Assembly: GCA_032622095.1 (NCBI GenBank) | Contig: CP136062.1 | Coordinates: 5,890,001-5,954,000, forward strand | Origin: Siphonodentalium dalli | Lineage: Eukaryota; Mollusca; Scaphopoda; Gadilida; Siphonodentaliidae | Length of the DNA stretch: 64,000 bases | Direction of reading: 5' to 3' | In this document: positions 22,941 to 34,358 of the stretch, piece by piece | Layout: every line of letters begins with the position of its first letter | Position numbering within the stretch: position 1 is the first letter of the stretch | The notes under the pieces: generated by a model | Seen by the model: only the letters and a program-made list of their open reading frames with translations | Told to the model about the DNA's origin: nothing | The model's database searches: none | Translations under genes and position numbers: made by a program

Positions 22941-23216
22941 TTATTCCATCATATACAAATTCCACACACATTGTGTTTTTCTGAGCTTGGGTCTCATATG
23001 GATGCTGTAGCACACGTGAGACATGGTTCCATGACGACTTGATTTATGTATCTTCAGGCTATACCTGTATTTAGTTTTAAATCCGCATATCTCACATGTT
23101 GTCTCGTTGTACACCTGAACAGACTCTACTACCTCTGCGATCCCAAATGATGATATTTTGGACAGAATGAATACCTCGTTTGCAATTTGTGCCATGTGTA
23201 CATCCACACAGTACAT
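22941..23216 (-). CDS. C2H2 zinc-finger exon candidate
   Basis: The 91-residue minus-strand frame contains one well-formed finger, CEICGFKTKYRYSLKIH followed by KSSRH (C-x2-C-x12-H-x4-H), at about residues 42-63. GTMSHVC follows, but no second complete finger. The finger would bind nucleic acid in the nucleus. The ATG lies in a region where another frame (23313-23092) is also open, and a CAG|GTCAGT donor-like or acceptor-like site at about 23275 suggests splicing. It could be one exon of a multi-finger host gene or a relic. Confidence 0.45.
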   Translation of the reverse strand: MYCVDVHMAQIANEVFILSKISSFGIAEVVESVQVYNETTCEICGFKTKYRYSLKIHKSSRHGTMSHVCYSIHMRPKLRKTQCVWNLYMME

Positions 23217-24270
23217 GGAAACGGTGCTTTAAACGGACAGAGCGATGTGGACATGGTGTTGTCCGATTACTGACCTGAATTGCAAATAGGAAGGCCTTTA
23301 TAACCCGGTGCATGAATGATGTGGTTTAAGGCCATTGCTGGTGAAATTATTGGCAGCTACGCACGTTTATTCACGACCGTTTGTTCGGCGAATGTTTAAA
23401 TAAAATGTTGATAAACCCACCGCTCCCAACACCACAGCGCTCCACGCAGAGAGCATTTGTACTATTATATTATGGTCGCTGCGATCCATATGGTGAAATG
23501 AGTCGCAATGGCAAAATTATGTCACTTATCCGTGTAGGATAACCCCATGCCAATTCAAGAACCAACCCATTAATCTACATGATTGTGTCAAATTTAAACA
23601 ACTGACATTTATTCAGGATGCAGCGGGACTTTTCGTTTGACAATTGCAAAAGAGTCGCATTGCTGAACACCCACTTGAATCAACCAAGGGGATCCATAAT
23701 CCCATATCTGCAGGAATGATAAGAACAATTTATGGAATAAAATATTTATATAGATGAATATTTATGTATAGATGAATATCTTTATTTCCCACAAGTTTAT
23801 GTTCACAACTAAATGTATTGGAAAAGGAAAGCAACAATATTGTTCATTAGTTGAGCAAATATGAACACAAATATTGTATTGACGCATATATTCGTTGACC
23901 GGCATCTATTATATGAAGGCAAAAATTATTCTTACATTGAAATGTTGAGAGGAGCCAAATATATAACCCGTGCAGTAGAGCAATTACCACCCTCCTTATT
24001 TGAATTGGATAGGAGTTCAAATTAATCGGAATCGTACCGAATATATAATTTCGAAGCCATTTTTTCTGTCTCTGTTGTATTTGCAAGCCTCGAAATCCGC
24101 TCTGTTACTATATTTAGAGGTGACATTATGGGAGTCTCCGCCCACTAACACTTTCATTGGACGGAAAATAATTTACGCAATCAATCAGATTACGGAATCC
24201 CGAGGACTTGGAAATGAGATAGCGATGTTATCCGTCAGACCTAATATTCAATGTTGTAATGAATATTTAG
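23217..24270. other. No confident gene
   Basis: I see no recognisable domain. A short direct repeat (TATTTATATAGATGAATATTTATGTATAGATGAATATC, broken here by a one-base change in each half) lies at about 23743-23780. The plus frame from 24000 that runs into the next feature may be chance read-through. Confidence 0.4.
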
Positions 24271-24276
24271 GTATGA

Positions 24277-24890
24277 GTTTACTCAGACTGGGGCTCGTTA
24301 ACCTCAGATTCGTTGACCCCAGATTCGTTAACCTCAGATTCGTTGACCTCAGATTCGTTGACCCCAGATTCGTTAACCTCAGATTCGTTGACCTCAGATT
24401 GGGCGTGTCCAAAAAAATTCAAAAACTTTCAAAAAATTTCAAAAATTTCAAAAATTTCAAAAACTTCTAAAATTTCAAAAACTTCAAAAATTTCAAAAAT
24501 TTCAAAAATTTCAAAAATTTCAAAAATTTCAAAAATTTCAAAAATTTCAAAAAATTTCTAAAATTTCAATATAATGAAGATGACGAGCAACCAATTTTCG
24601 ACTGGCCTGAGGCATTACGTTATGGAATAAATAACGACAGCGGATCAGAGAGCAGATCAGAGAGCGGATCAGAGAGCGGATCAGACAATTGGTCTTCTGA
24701 AAGTTCATATCGGGACATAGATTTTTGAAGTACTAGCTCACAATCATCTTTTACCTGTTCAGAATGTCACAGTTACCAACACCAGCTCGAGGATTGGGAC
24801 CTGGAAATTGAACTTATGGAGGAGTACACATATCTGTTGGACAGTGCGTATTCATCCGAAGAAATGTCTGATTCTGTCAACTGGGATTAA
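24277..24890 (+). pseudogene. Repeat-rich acidic reading frame with a 3' terminal exon character
   Basis: Three repeats follow each other, all with periods divisible by three. A 15 bp unit (CAGATTCGTTRACCYC type, 24300-24395) reads DSLTS/DSLTP in one frame. A 9 bp unit (AAAAATTTC, about 24415-24565) reads NFK or KIS. A 12 bp unit (GGATCAGAGAGC, about 24637-24690) reads GSES. After the 9 bp tract the frame reads NEDDEQPIFDWPEALRYG, the GSES repeats, WSSESSYRDIDF, a TGA at 24726, then 53 more codons with ECHSYQHQLEDWDLEIELME and a close at TAA (24888-24890). The protein is S/D/E-rich and hydrophilic. TAA at 24468 in the same frame falls inside the 9 bp tract, where slippage could switch frames. 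I do not recognise the family. It looks like a recently broken or low-complexity host exon. Confidence 0.4.
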
Positions 24891-24946
24891 AAAAATGAAC
24901 ACTTTAAATATTGTATATCCTACCATATGTGAATTATGTCATCACC

Positions 24947-24952
24947 AATAAA
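24947..24952 (+). terminator. Candidate polyadenylation signal
   Basis: AATAAA begins 57 bp after the TAA that ends the acidic frame, a plausible distance for a short 3' UTR. In AT-rich DNA a chance match is possible. Confidence 0.35.
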
Positions 24953-27900
24953 TACATGTATAATCGATTATCTTTTCAATAATAATATTACATTAAACGC
25001 TTTCAAAGAAACAATGCACAACCAATAGTGTACCGTTGCGTTGACATATTTGAAGTTTCGTGCCTATACATGTCATACATATATCACTGGCTTTTTCTAG
25101 TTAGTATCCGACCGGCGATCTCAGTTGTGATAGCGGATTGGAAATCTGTAGTTTGCCGAAATTGATTAGCCTTCACAATTATCGAATGAACCTGTGGGGG
25201 AACTGCTACTGTCGATTTGGTTCTCTACCAAGCAATATTTACATACTCTACAGAGCAAAGTTTCCGATTCTTTGTACTTTTGCTCATTTTCGTGACATCG
25301 TCATACTGACAGCAAGTTTTCTTCCACGTGTTACCTAGAACCATTACACCAGAAGGAGCAGCAATGCATGGACGCACACGTGAAGGTTAGTAATATATGT
25401 CCCAAACAAAATCGAGTCAGTTTATCGTCAGAATTTCGAATGATATTGGGAAATTACTCGGTATTTTTCAGTTGCTGAGTACAATTCTTCATTTCCACAA
25501 CATTTGTTTACAAACAAATGCTCATAAAAATTCGTCGTAACGTTTAAAATATGGAGCCTCTGACATCCACCAAAAAAATCAACTATACCCCGCATTTTAT
25601 TTTTTTTGGAGAAAAGCAGCTATACTGAAAATATGGTGAAGGTTCCGGTTCTCTGTTGATGGCTCCGATTCTTTGCAACTTACTCGCGGTGGCTCCGGTT
25701 CTCTATATATGTGCGGAGTAGTTTTTACATGTCCACATTTAACGCCAAAATCATGTTCAAACAATTATTGGGCTAAAAGTAGATATTGTATTGGTTTCAC
25801 ATTACCTAAATACAGTTATCTGCTCACGATTATAACATCTTAAGACTCTATTCCAATTTGTTATCGAGCCGGATGTAAAACAAGATGAGAGGGTACCGAT
25901 ATGGTGAACAAATGCTTGTAAATCACCCCTAGCCCTCAACACGAAAATCACTAAACAACCCATAATGTTAACTCTGACCTTCCTGAGCACATCTGCTGTT
26001 TCGACTAAACCAGTAAACCATAAAGGCAAGTGGATTGGATGATTTGGGACATATCGCGGCTATTTGAGGTAGATTTGCTCAAAAACATGGCCAAAAATCC
26101 TCGAAAATATCCTGATTTTCGCTTGTGATGGCAGCCATCTTGGATTTGGAGGTCACGTGACATTAAAACATAGGAATAGAGTCCAATTATTTAGCACAAC
26201 CCATCCCGATGTTGAAAATATACATGCCATGCTTCTACTAAAAAAGTATACAAGGAACCAGTTTTTGAACACTTGCCCCCACACTAGTGAAATCTATTTC
26301 ATTCCTTGCATTGCCTTTCTGGTGTTTGACCAATGTTAATTAATCATAGAGTTAGAGATAGAACAAAATTGAGGGCTGTTAACTAGCCATACAGCTCCAA
26401 CGGCAAAATGAACAATGACTGTTTTCAACTAAATCTGGTCTTGTTTACAATGTTTTAAATCTAAATTTTCTGTGCAGTAAGATGGTGTGGGCGTGCCTTA
26501 TGTTGACATATTTGACCCCAATAATGGCTGTTACTACACGCGTCGCATTTACCATTGTTTTTGTCGACTGAACTTTGACTTCAAACCCATTTCCATAACA
26601 AACATGACGGCTGTTCATACATATAGTTCTGCTCCCAGTTTGCACGTTGCCGGTCCCCATCATAAGAACTCTCCTATACAAATCGTCCATAATATTTACT
26701 TAGGTTGACATGCAGTATATAGATAGTCAGTGCTAACCTCAATAAGGGTGCCAATTACAATTACATATATATGTATGACTTTTCAATTTCAGCGACCCAT
26801 ACGGGCCTGTTTCCCCATGCTAAAACCATTTTCTAACAAATATTATTTTCTTTCGGCTGATATTACAATATCTATCCATTATTTGTATTCCAATAGTATC
26901 CTCAATGTCAATAGAATCACGAAGTCCGTTTAGCACTGAATTACGGTTGAATCATCCATTATTTTCCAATATTTTCCCGCAGTAAACACAGTGTCATATT
27001 TCTCTTTTGTGTTCCACATGTTGTGAGCTCAGCTAATCAGAACACGTTATCGATATTCCACTTAAGTTAAAATAGCCACTTGTTAGGTCCCATCTGCATC
27101 CAAGTTAAGAATATTTCTCTAACATCGCTGACACTGGTCGCATCGTTGCTTACTTGTCGCCAGTTTGAACGGAAGACCAGAATATGTTTTACAAATTTGG
27201 CTAAAGATCTACAAATATAACTGATTGGATAGGTACTGATTTAATAAAATCAACAGGCCCATGGTATGGTTATACGGCAATATACTACATGGAGGATTCT
27301 CAAGATTTGAGACATGAATGATCAAACACATGTTAAACCCAAAGTAGTCATATACATCACAGACATTCCGCAAATGAACCAACTAGACAAATATATACCA
27401 CACACTAATGTTATACATCTTAACCCGTTCATGGTGGGAGCTGCGCTGTTGCAGCAATTTCAGTTCATTCATGGCCAGAGCATTCTCTTATATATGCCAG
27501 TCTCCCACACAAAATAAGTACAATATGACTCTGACAAAAGGTCTAGTGTGGATTATTTACGGTTTGGTTTCCGGAAATAAGTCATTTTTGAGTGGTTCAC
27601 TAAACTAAAAATAAATAAATTGTGGTCACTCAAAATAAATAAACTGTGGTCATGGAATAGTTTTTGGAAACAAGTTGAACTATTAAAATCACTTGTGTGG
27701 AAATAATGGCAAATTCCACACAAAACTAGTTCCTTGGTTTTGCATGAATATATCTACATGCATGGTTAGGTTGTAATCAGAGTTACAAAACACTCGACAA
27801 AGTCTAAAATTTTGCTCCAAAATGATAAATCCATGTTAATGCATCGTGATTGGTGATCTTGTGTTATCTTGTGTTTGAAATGGTTCCACTCAAATTCATG

Positions 27901-28937
27901 TGAAAGTTATAATGCTTCAGAGGATGCTCATCAAATAACCATGGGGCTATAGTGTTTAGGATCCAAATAAACCTAAATTTTATCAGATTTGACAATTCCG
28001 TCAATCGTTTTAACTTGAAAAGTTACGATATCCTAGTCCCCCTTGACGAATGTGCTGATGGATGCACCGAGAATACATGCATGGAATAATGAAACATTAT
28101 GAAATTGTATGATAAAATGTATAGCATCATAAAATCTATTGCGGTATTCTAGAGTGCCTGCGGGTAATATCAGGCCGACATGAAACACATGTGTCTAACA
28201 GTCTGTTGACGGCACAGGATATCCGTAATAGAATAGTATGATCAAATTTGGATAATAAGAACATATACTTTTCTTGTCACAAAATTATTACAAACTATCG
28301 ATTATATTTAAGGTCACGACCCCAAATTTGCTTGAGTAAAAATACAGACAATTAGTTGATATAATTGGAGGCTATGAAAGAAAAATCTGCTATTGCAATA
28401 AAATCAACTTAATAAAATCAATTCAATGAATGTTGGACAATGACTCACTATTAGAGATGGCTTGTTAGCGGATTGTGCGATGAAAAGAATGAATCATGTC
28501 AATCATGTTAGTTAATGATGGTCAAAATAGGCGACAATAAGTTCTTTTGTTGAACTCGATTAATCAGTTATTGGGTCCATTTAGGATCACATACATTGTA
28601 AGTGAGGCAGTATAAATTGATCGACAATGAATCAGACAAATGATAGACTTTTGTAGAATGATTAAATAGTTTTGACATTTTTGGATTACTTCCAAATTTC
28701 AAAGTTGTTACGTGCAAATCACGTCCCGTATAGCTGTGCATATTAGTTAACCCCTTGGATGTCAGCAATTAGTAAATTGCAGAAAATTAGTATGAACGTT
28801 TTCCTGTGGTTACATTTGTTGAATTGGATTACCTCCCCATTATGTATTGCCACAACAGTTGTGGCCTGTAGTGTGAATTATGATCCAACCAATATAGCCT
28901 AGCATATGTTACTGACCAATACGGTGTGATGTTTAAA
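24953..28937. other. Largely featureless intergenic DNA with one stray satellite fragment
   Basis: At about 26075-26160 a single decayed unit of the 1.8-3.2 kb element appears (AAAACATGGCC, then GGCAGCCATCTTGGATTT). At 25635-25710 GGCTCCGGTTCTCT-like words occur three times. A minus-strand 81-residue frame at 26445-26690 has no recognisable domain. Nothing else is supported. Confidence 0.4.
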
Positions 28938-29060
28938 TATTCATTGATTGTGAATTGGTGTCCAGTATATTCATTGATTGTGAATTGGTGTCCTGTATAT
29001 TCATTGATTGTGAACTGGTGTCCTGTATATTCATTGATTGTGAACTTGTGTCATGTGATG
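28938..29060. repeat. Minisatellite, 30 bp period, four copies
   Basis: TATTCATTGATTGTGAATTG starts at 28938, 28968, 28998 and 29028 with few substitutions. The period is a multiple of three, which explains the open minus-strand frame reading QSMNIQDTSS repeats; I do not treat that as a gene. Confidence 0.9.
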
Positions 29061-29895
29061 TGCGAATATTAAGTGCCTGCGAACAAGTGGTGGGGAGTGT
29101 TATTTCCTGCAACACTTATGTCTGACATTCAAGCCGACATATTATATAGTCTCAAAGCAGAATGCCAATGGATATATGCTGAGATGCATAAATATATACA
29201 CACTCGCTGATGTCCTTGACTTCGTCCGGGCTATTTAGGGATTTATTTGTGATCGCCTCCGTCTGTGTAAAATATTGTTCGATCGGTCCAGAAACATTCC
29301 TATATGAGCGTACATGAGCAAGGTCAAGGTCAATGACACGGTCGCACTTGAAATTGGACCCGCCCATATTGTTCCCGGGAGTAAAGTAGGCATACAACCC
29401 AAATTTTAGTCGATAACACACGCATGCATGCACACATACAGACATGATAAAGCTCCACAAACTATCAAGTTTCATCAAAATTGGATTGAACAAAATCCGA
29501 TGACGGTTTCGACTAATGTTTCTACCATAACTCACGCATATATTGGTGTACACAACACAATTGAATAGAGCGGAAACTGATTGCATTTATGTAAATGTTG
29601 AATAACTTGCTTTAAAATTTATTTTAAAATACATCTTATAGTCTCATATTTTTACAAGCAAAAGTTCTGCTATACACTTAACAGTCCATTTTTATAGGTT
29701 GTAATTATTTACGGAAATACTTATATGTTTACGTATATATACATGCATATTTGTTGTTATTATATTGGGTGTGTGATGATTGTTTACTGTATTTACTGTT
29801 TTCATGTGTATTTTCAAATATTTGGACCGGAGCGTTCTCATTTGTACATAGTGTATTATATGTTTTCTCATGTACCAAGATACCAATTATACCCA

Positions 29896-30357
29896 CTGAT
29901 AGTCACATTAATGTTTGAGACAGTTGATCGCTCTTTTCCCATGCACACAATGATCTAAGTATTAGTTACATCAGGACAGGTTTATTTATATATGCGAACT
30001 TAGGTCATTGTACAGGATACACACAATTCCATAATTTCTAACCAATTCCCGATTAGTCTGTAAATCAGACCATTATCTAGCATTATATCTTAACACTTTT
30101 GTTAGTCCACTGGAGCAACTTCTGTTATAATAAATGACAAACAGTCACTATGCCAGACTTTGATATTTTGGATGTTGTGAGAATAACAGGACATATGAGT
30201 TGATAGACATGCAAATAATTCACTGATTGGATAAATGCACAAATGAACAGTGTGATGACAGTTATATTCTAGCCAATGATAGTCACATTAATGTTTGAGA
30301 CAGTTGCTCACACAATGATCTAGGCTTCATTTACATCAAGAAAGTTTATTTATTTCA
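29896..30357 (+). repeat. Direct duplication of ~90 bp, ~380 bp apart
   Basis: GATAGTCACATTAATGTTTG followed by AGACAGTTG occurs at about 29898 and 30278. Both copies continue through CACACAATGATCTA, TTACATCA and GGTTTATTTAT-like words with small indels. Confidence 0.8.
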
Positions 30358-31042
30358 GTTTTACATTTCTCGAAGCTTCTTTCCGAATGGTGTCGGGAAT
30401 GAATTTGTTCACCACACCGTCCAACATACAACATGCCATAGCTTAATGTCATCTCCACTAGTGCCCATATGAGGCCCCAGTAACATAAATATGGTGTTTT
30501 TGCTGTTTAAAATAAATTCTTATAATATGTTTTAAACTGTAAAAATGTCAAATAAGGGCACAAAAGGTCTTTAGTAAAAAATTTGCATGAGGCTGTAAAA
30601 CTCGTGTTTTTGCCCTTCGGGTAACCCACCCACTCCGACATACCTTTCTGTAAAGTTTGTATTACCGCCACCCCCCCTGCCAAAATGGTATTGTGTGCCT
30701 CAGGACGCAAGCTCGAAAACTTGGAGTTTATATGCACGGACCTCGGCTGAAACATATCGCCCGATATTAATCTTACTTCGCCTTATACATGGCACCATAT
30801 CCGACAGAAACCTTCATCTATAACATAGATACATTAACACATAACCCGTGTAAGATCGTATACGCATGGTCGTGTAGGGATAGCAATATTGTCGTCACAC
30901 TATACCCGGTAACACTTGAAACGAACAGGAATTGTAGCAACATGATATGTATATATCCAATAAGATGATTCGATTTCAATAATGATGATTGACGAAACTT
31001 TTACGCGTATCGTATCGTTTCTCCATGTGAGGCAAACTTAGA
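30358..31042. other. No confident gene
   Basis: A minus-strand 82-residue frame at 30755-30507 (containing HNTILAGGVAVIQTLQKGM) has no recognised family. Nothing else is seen. Confidence 0.35.
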
Positions 31043-31171
31043 GTGATGTGAACCACTCTGGTAGGGTGATTAAATGGAGATTAAAGTGATGTGAACCACT
31101 CTGGTAGGGTGGTTAAATGGTGATTAAAGTGATGTACACCACTCTGGTAGGGTGATTAAATGGAGATTAAT
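31043..31171. repeat. Minisatellite, 43 bp period, three copies
   Basis: GTGATGTGAACCACTCTGGT starts at 31043, 31086 and 31129 (third copy GTGATGTACACC). Each is followed by AGGGTGATTAAATGG. Confidence 0.9.
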
Positions 31172-31716
31172 CTTTCTCGAGTTAGTACATTTTACAAATA
31201 CTCTATCTAAGTTGACAACACACCGTCATTCTTATATATTAATTAAAAGCAGTGACTCTCGATGGCGAAATCGTTGTCGTTAATTTATAGCCGATTGTTG
31301 CCTCCCGACTCGCTAAGTAAATATTTACAATTGAGCGTTGTTCGGACGATGTTTTCTATGCAGTGGTACTGTCGATTTGCTTAATATTTTCGGCGATGTT
31401 AGTAGAATGCTACATTCCTCCAGTTGTCATAGCGCCTGATTACAACTTATCAGTTTCTGACATCGGAACAAGTCCATACTATTTATTTAATCCAGAGAGT
31501 GCTAAACGACTTTGCGAATAACCCATCGAGGCCTTATTTTTTCGAGGTAAATTCATCCATGACAGAAATAATCGTAGAAATCGTCTGACTACAGTAGTCT
31601 CTGCTCTGTGAATTAAATGCCCACTTAATTTTCGAGTCGCCGATTTTTTTTTTATAGTGACTTGATATGCGGGTTTAATAACAAGCTATGCCATAAGATA
31701 TGATTAAAATAATACT
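31172..31716. other. Nothing recognised
   Basis: AT-rich DNA without a supported gene, RNA or repeat. Confidence 0.4.
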
Positions 31717-33336
31717 GTGTCTCATATGTTTTTCCGAGATAATAAAATGAAATGTTTTCAGATAAAGGGAGATAACTCCTCGGGAAAAAATGCTTGCTTT
31801 ATACGACCTGGGCATACAACTCTTGGACCCCAACATACGTACCAAGTTTTAGTGTGCTACTCCTTATACTTTTCGAGTAATAAGGGTTGCAAAAGTGTCA
31901 AGTATAATAATAATAATAATAATGAAAAATAATCGAAAAAGGGCCATAACTCCGTCAAGAAACATTGAACCGACATGCGGATACCTTTATTTTTAGTAGA
32001 CCTCAGATGCCTACATATTCGCTACAGGTTTTGTGTTTCTACTGCAATTACTTTCTGAGTATTTCCAAATAAACGGAAAACGGCGCCAGTACAAAAACAA
32101 TATACTTCCTTGGTTACACCATGGAAGTATAATAATAAGATCAATCATGAGTGGAAAGAATCGCAGTTTATGGACGGAAAATATTAAGTATGGTGATTAT
32201 ATGTTGTCCTAATAGGTGTAGGTTGATCTCAAGTGTTTGGACGTGACCCCACCCCTGCCTCGAAATTGGGTGACGGGATTGGGAAAACATCAACCCCTGG
32301 CACAAAATTAGTTAGTTTCCATCGGATTTAAAAGTTGTTTCCAGTTTTGTGATTTGCGGCTGACATAGATTTCATAGTATAAATTTCATCTGATTTGGAG
32401 ACGGATAACATATGGGCCCAAATTCAAACTTGGACGGCCAAAATCTCCGCCATTTCCCAACGTATTTACGATCTGTTTTCAGCTTCGAGATCGGCTGATG
32501 TTGCAGATGTTATATTCCAAGTTTCATCAGATTCCGAGAAGAATTAAAATTTGGCACCACGGACCACCCCTCCCCAGACCCACAATAATGAACCGATACA
32601 GGCAAAATTTGGCCCACCGCGTGCCCTCTTCCGTCCACACACGTTGGCGTATCAGTTGACATCCAAACTTCGACATCTTCGGAGGAGATGTGGTCACAAG
32701 CACATGGGCCCAAATTGCAAACTTTGAGGGCCCGTAACTCTTGCATTTCTTCTCGGATTTCAAAAATCCTTTCCAGTATGGGTTTGTTTTCGTTCAGGGA
32801 ATCAACATACTTAAATAGAGGAATGTCAATCAAAACCTTTTTTTTCGAAAATTTTGCCCCCACCCCAGCGTCAAAATATATGGCCGACCCTGTTCAATTT
32901 TCTTTTTCAGACTAAACTGACAACGGTCAACACGACTGTGAAAACTAAATGCAGTTATCTGGAATGCTACGAGAATACAGCATAGTAAATCAAATAGAGG
33001 TTTGCCTATTTATGGGCGGTAACTCCTCAGGAAAAGCGCGGACACAAGTTTTGATGCCCGTGGGCAGTAGGGCATATCGAGGTGTGCATACAGTCCAATT
33101 TTCGATGCTCTGCTCCTTATAATTTCCGAGATAATAAAATGAAATGTTTTCAAATAAAGGGAGATAACTCCTCGGGAAAAATGCGGACACTATGCTTTAT
33201 ACGACCTGGGCATACAACTCTATGACCCCAACATAAGTACCAATTTTTAGTGTGCTACTCCTTATACTTTTCGCTACTCCTTATACTTTTCGAGTAATAA
33301 GGGTTGCAAAAGTGTCAAGTATAATAATAATAATAA
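31717..33336 (+). repeat. Diverged copy of the 1.72 kb array module (upstream outlier)
   Basis: Sequence matches the array unit at 39438-48343 with roughly 10-15% substitutions and internal gaps: AAGGGAGATAACTCC, the hairpin at 32102-32130, GGACGTGACCCCACCCCTG, the ACCACGGACCACCCCTCCCC block and the CACATGGGCCCAAATTGC block. At about 33010 a second unit start (TATGGGCGGTAACTCC) follows and runs to CTAG at 33337. A minus-strand frame at 32863-32510 and its array counterparts share an FEIREEMQELRALKVCNLGP stretch, but I attribute this to DNA conservation. Confidence 0.8.
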
Positions 33337-33380
33337 CTAGAAATTTTAAACTTCCTATTGGAAGTTTGATACTTCCATAT
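33337..33380 (+). other. Element junction: CTAG, palindrome, ATACTTCCATAT arm
   Basis: CTAG (33337-33340) is followed by a palindrome AAACTTCC-TATT-GGAAGTTT (33348-33367) and then ATACTTCCATAT (33369-33380). The same order occurs at three other junctions in the window with a different palindrome or arm. Confidence 0.6.
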
Positions 33381-34358
33381 AATTATCATATATATTCCAA
33401 TCCAAACCCCTCCTCAATCATTATCCTTCCCGTAACCCAAACCTTAACCATAGCCATACCTATCGTCAACCCGTACCATGTTTCAAGGCTAAATGTTTTC
33501 TACAAGCATAACCTTGCTCTAGTCATAACCATAACTACCATATTTCTAGATCTATCTATAACTTTAAAAATTCATATAATATAAATAGTGGCTCACCTTT
33601 TCGATTGTAATTTTGTTTATAACGATTTTTCTGTTGCACAAATATTGAAGTATTTTTTTAGTTACCACCATGTATTCATCAGACCTTATATTATGATACA
33701 TAAACATTATAAACACATTATTTCGCAAAAATAAAAAAAACCACGAATGAGGCCATTTTTGAAAAAATAATACACACCATGTGTGTGTGTCCATCTCACC
33801 TCTGGACACAACTGAGTCGAATGACCCGCTTGTGATAGTCTTAAACCGCACAATTACATTCCTTATATTTTGCAGATGATTATTTATAAGACTTTATTAG
33901 TACATTTTTCGGTGTGTTATAACTTGGAAATTTCTCGACCGATTTACAAAATTCTTTCACGAGTGGCATCAGTACGTCGTATAGCTACATGACAGTAAAA
34001 ATGGTTTGAATCGGTGACAAGAAAAAAATTGACAAATTTTGCACCCCTCCCAGGTCAATAAATTGTTTTCGGACCTTGGTGAAAATTTCCCCGATTCGTG
34101 CCCTTTCGTTAGTTAACACGATTACGAGAACCGAATTCAGCTGCTTGACTTCTTATAGGAGAAGATCTGGGCACAAACTGTTTCCATTTGTTTTATTTAA
34201 GGGCCATAACTCTGGTAAGCAAGTTAGGACACAAACCGAAATGCTTCGTTACCCCGAAACTTGGCGTGGTGCATATATCTACCAAATTTCAATGCTTTAT
34301 CTTTTAAACTTTCTGAGATATAAGGGTTTCAAAATATATTAAGAATAATAAATAATAA

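Noticed and set aside
24000-24276. Extension of the acidic frame upstream to an ATG at 24000
   Set aside because: This part is hydrophobic with no link in composition to the repeat section, and a possible acceptor (TTTAG at about 24270) makes exon entry downstream equally likely.
24726-24728. TGA read as selenocysteine
   Set aside because: There is no evidence for a SECIS element and no family support; a single substitution in a decaying or variable frame is simpler.
29152-29586. 144-residue minus-strand frame as a gene
   Set aside because: No recognisable domain, signal or splice pattern; I could not tell it from a chance frame.
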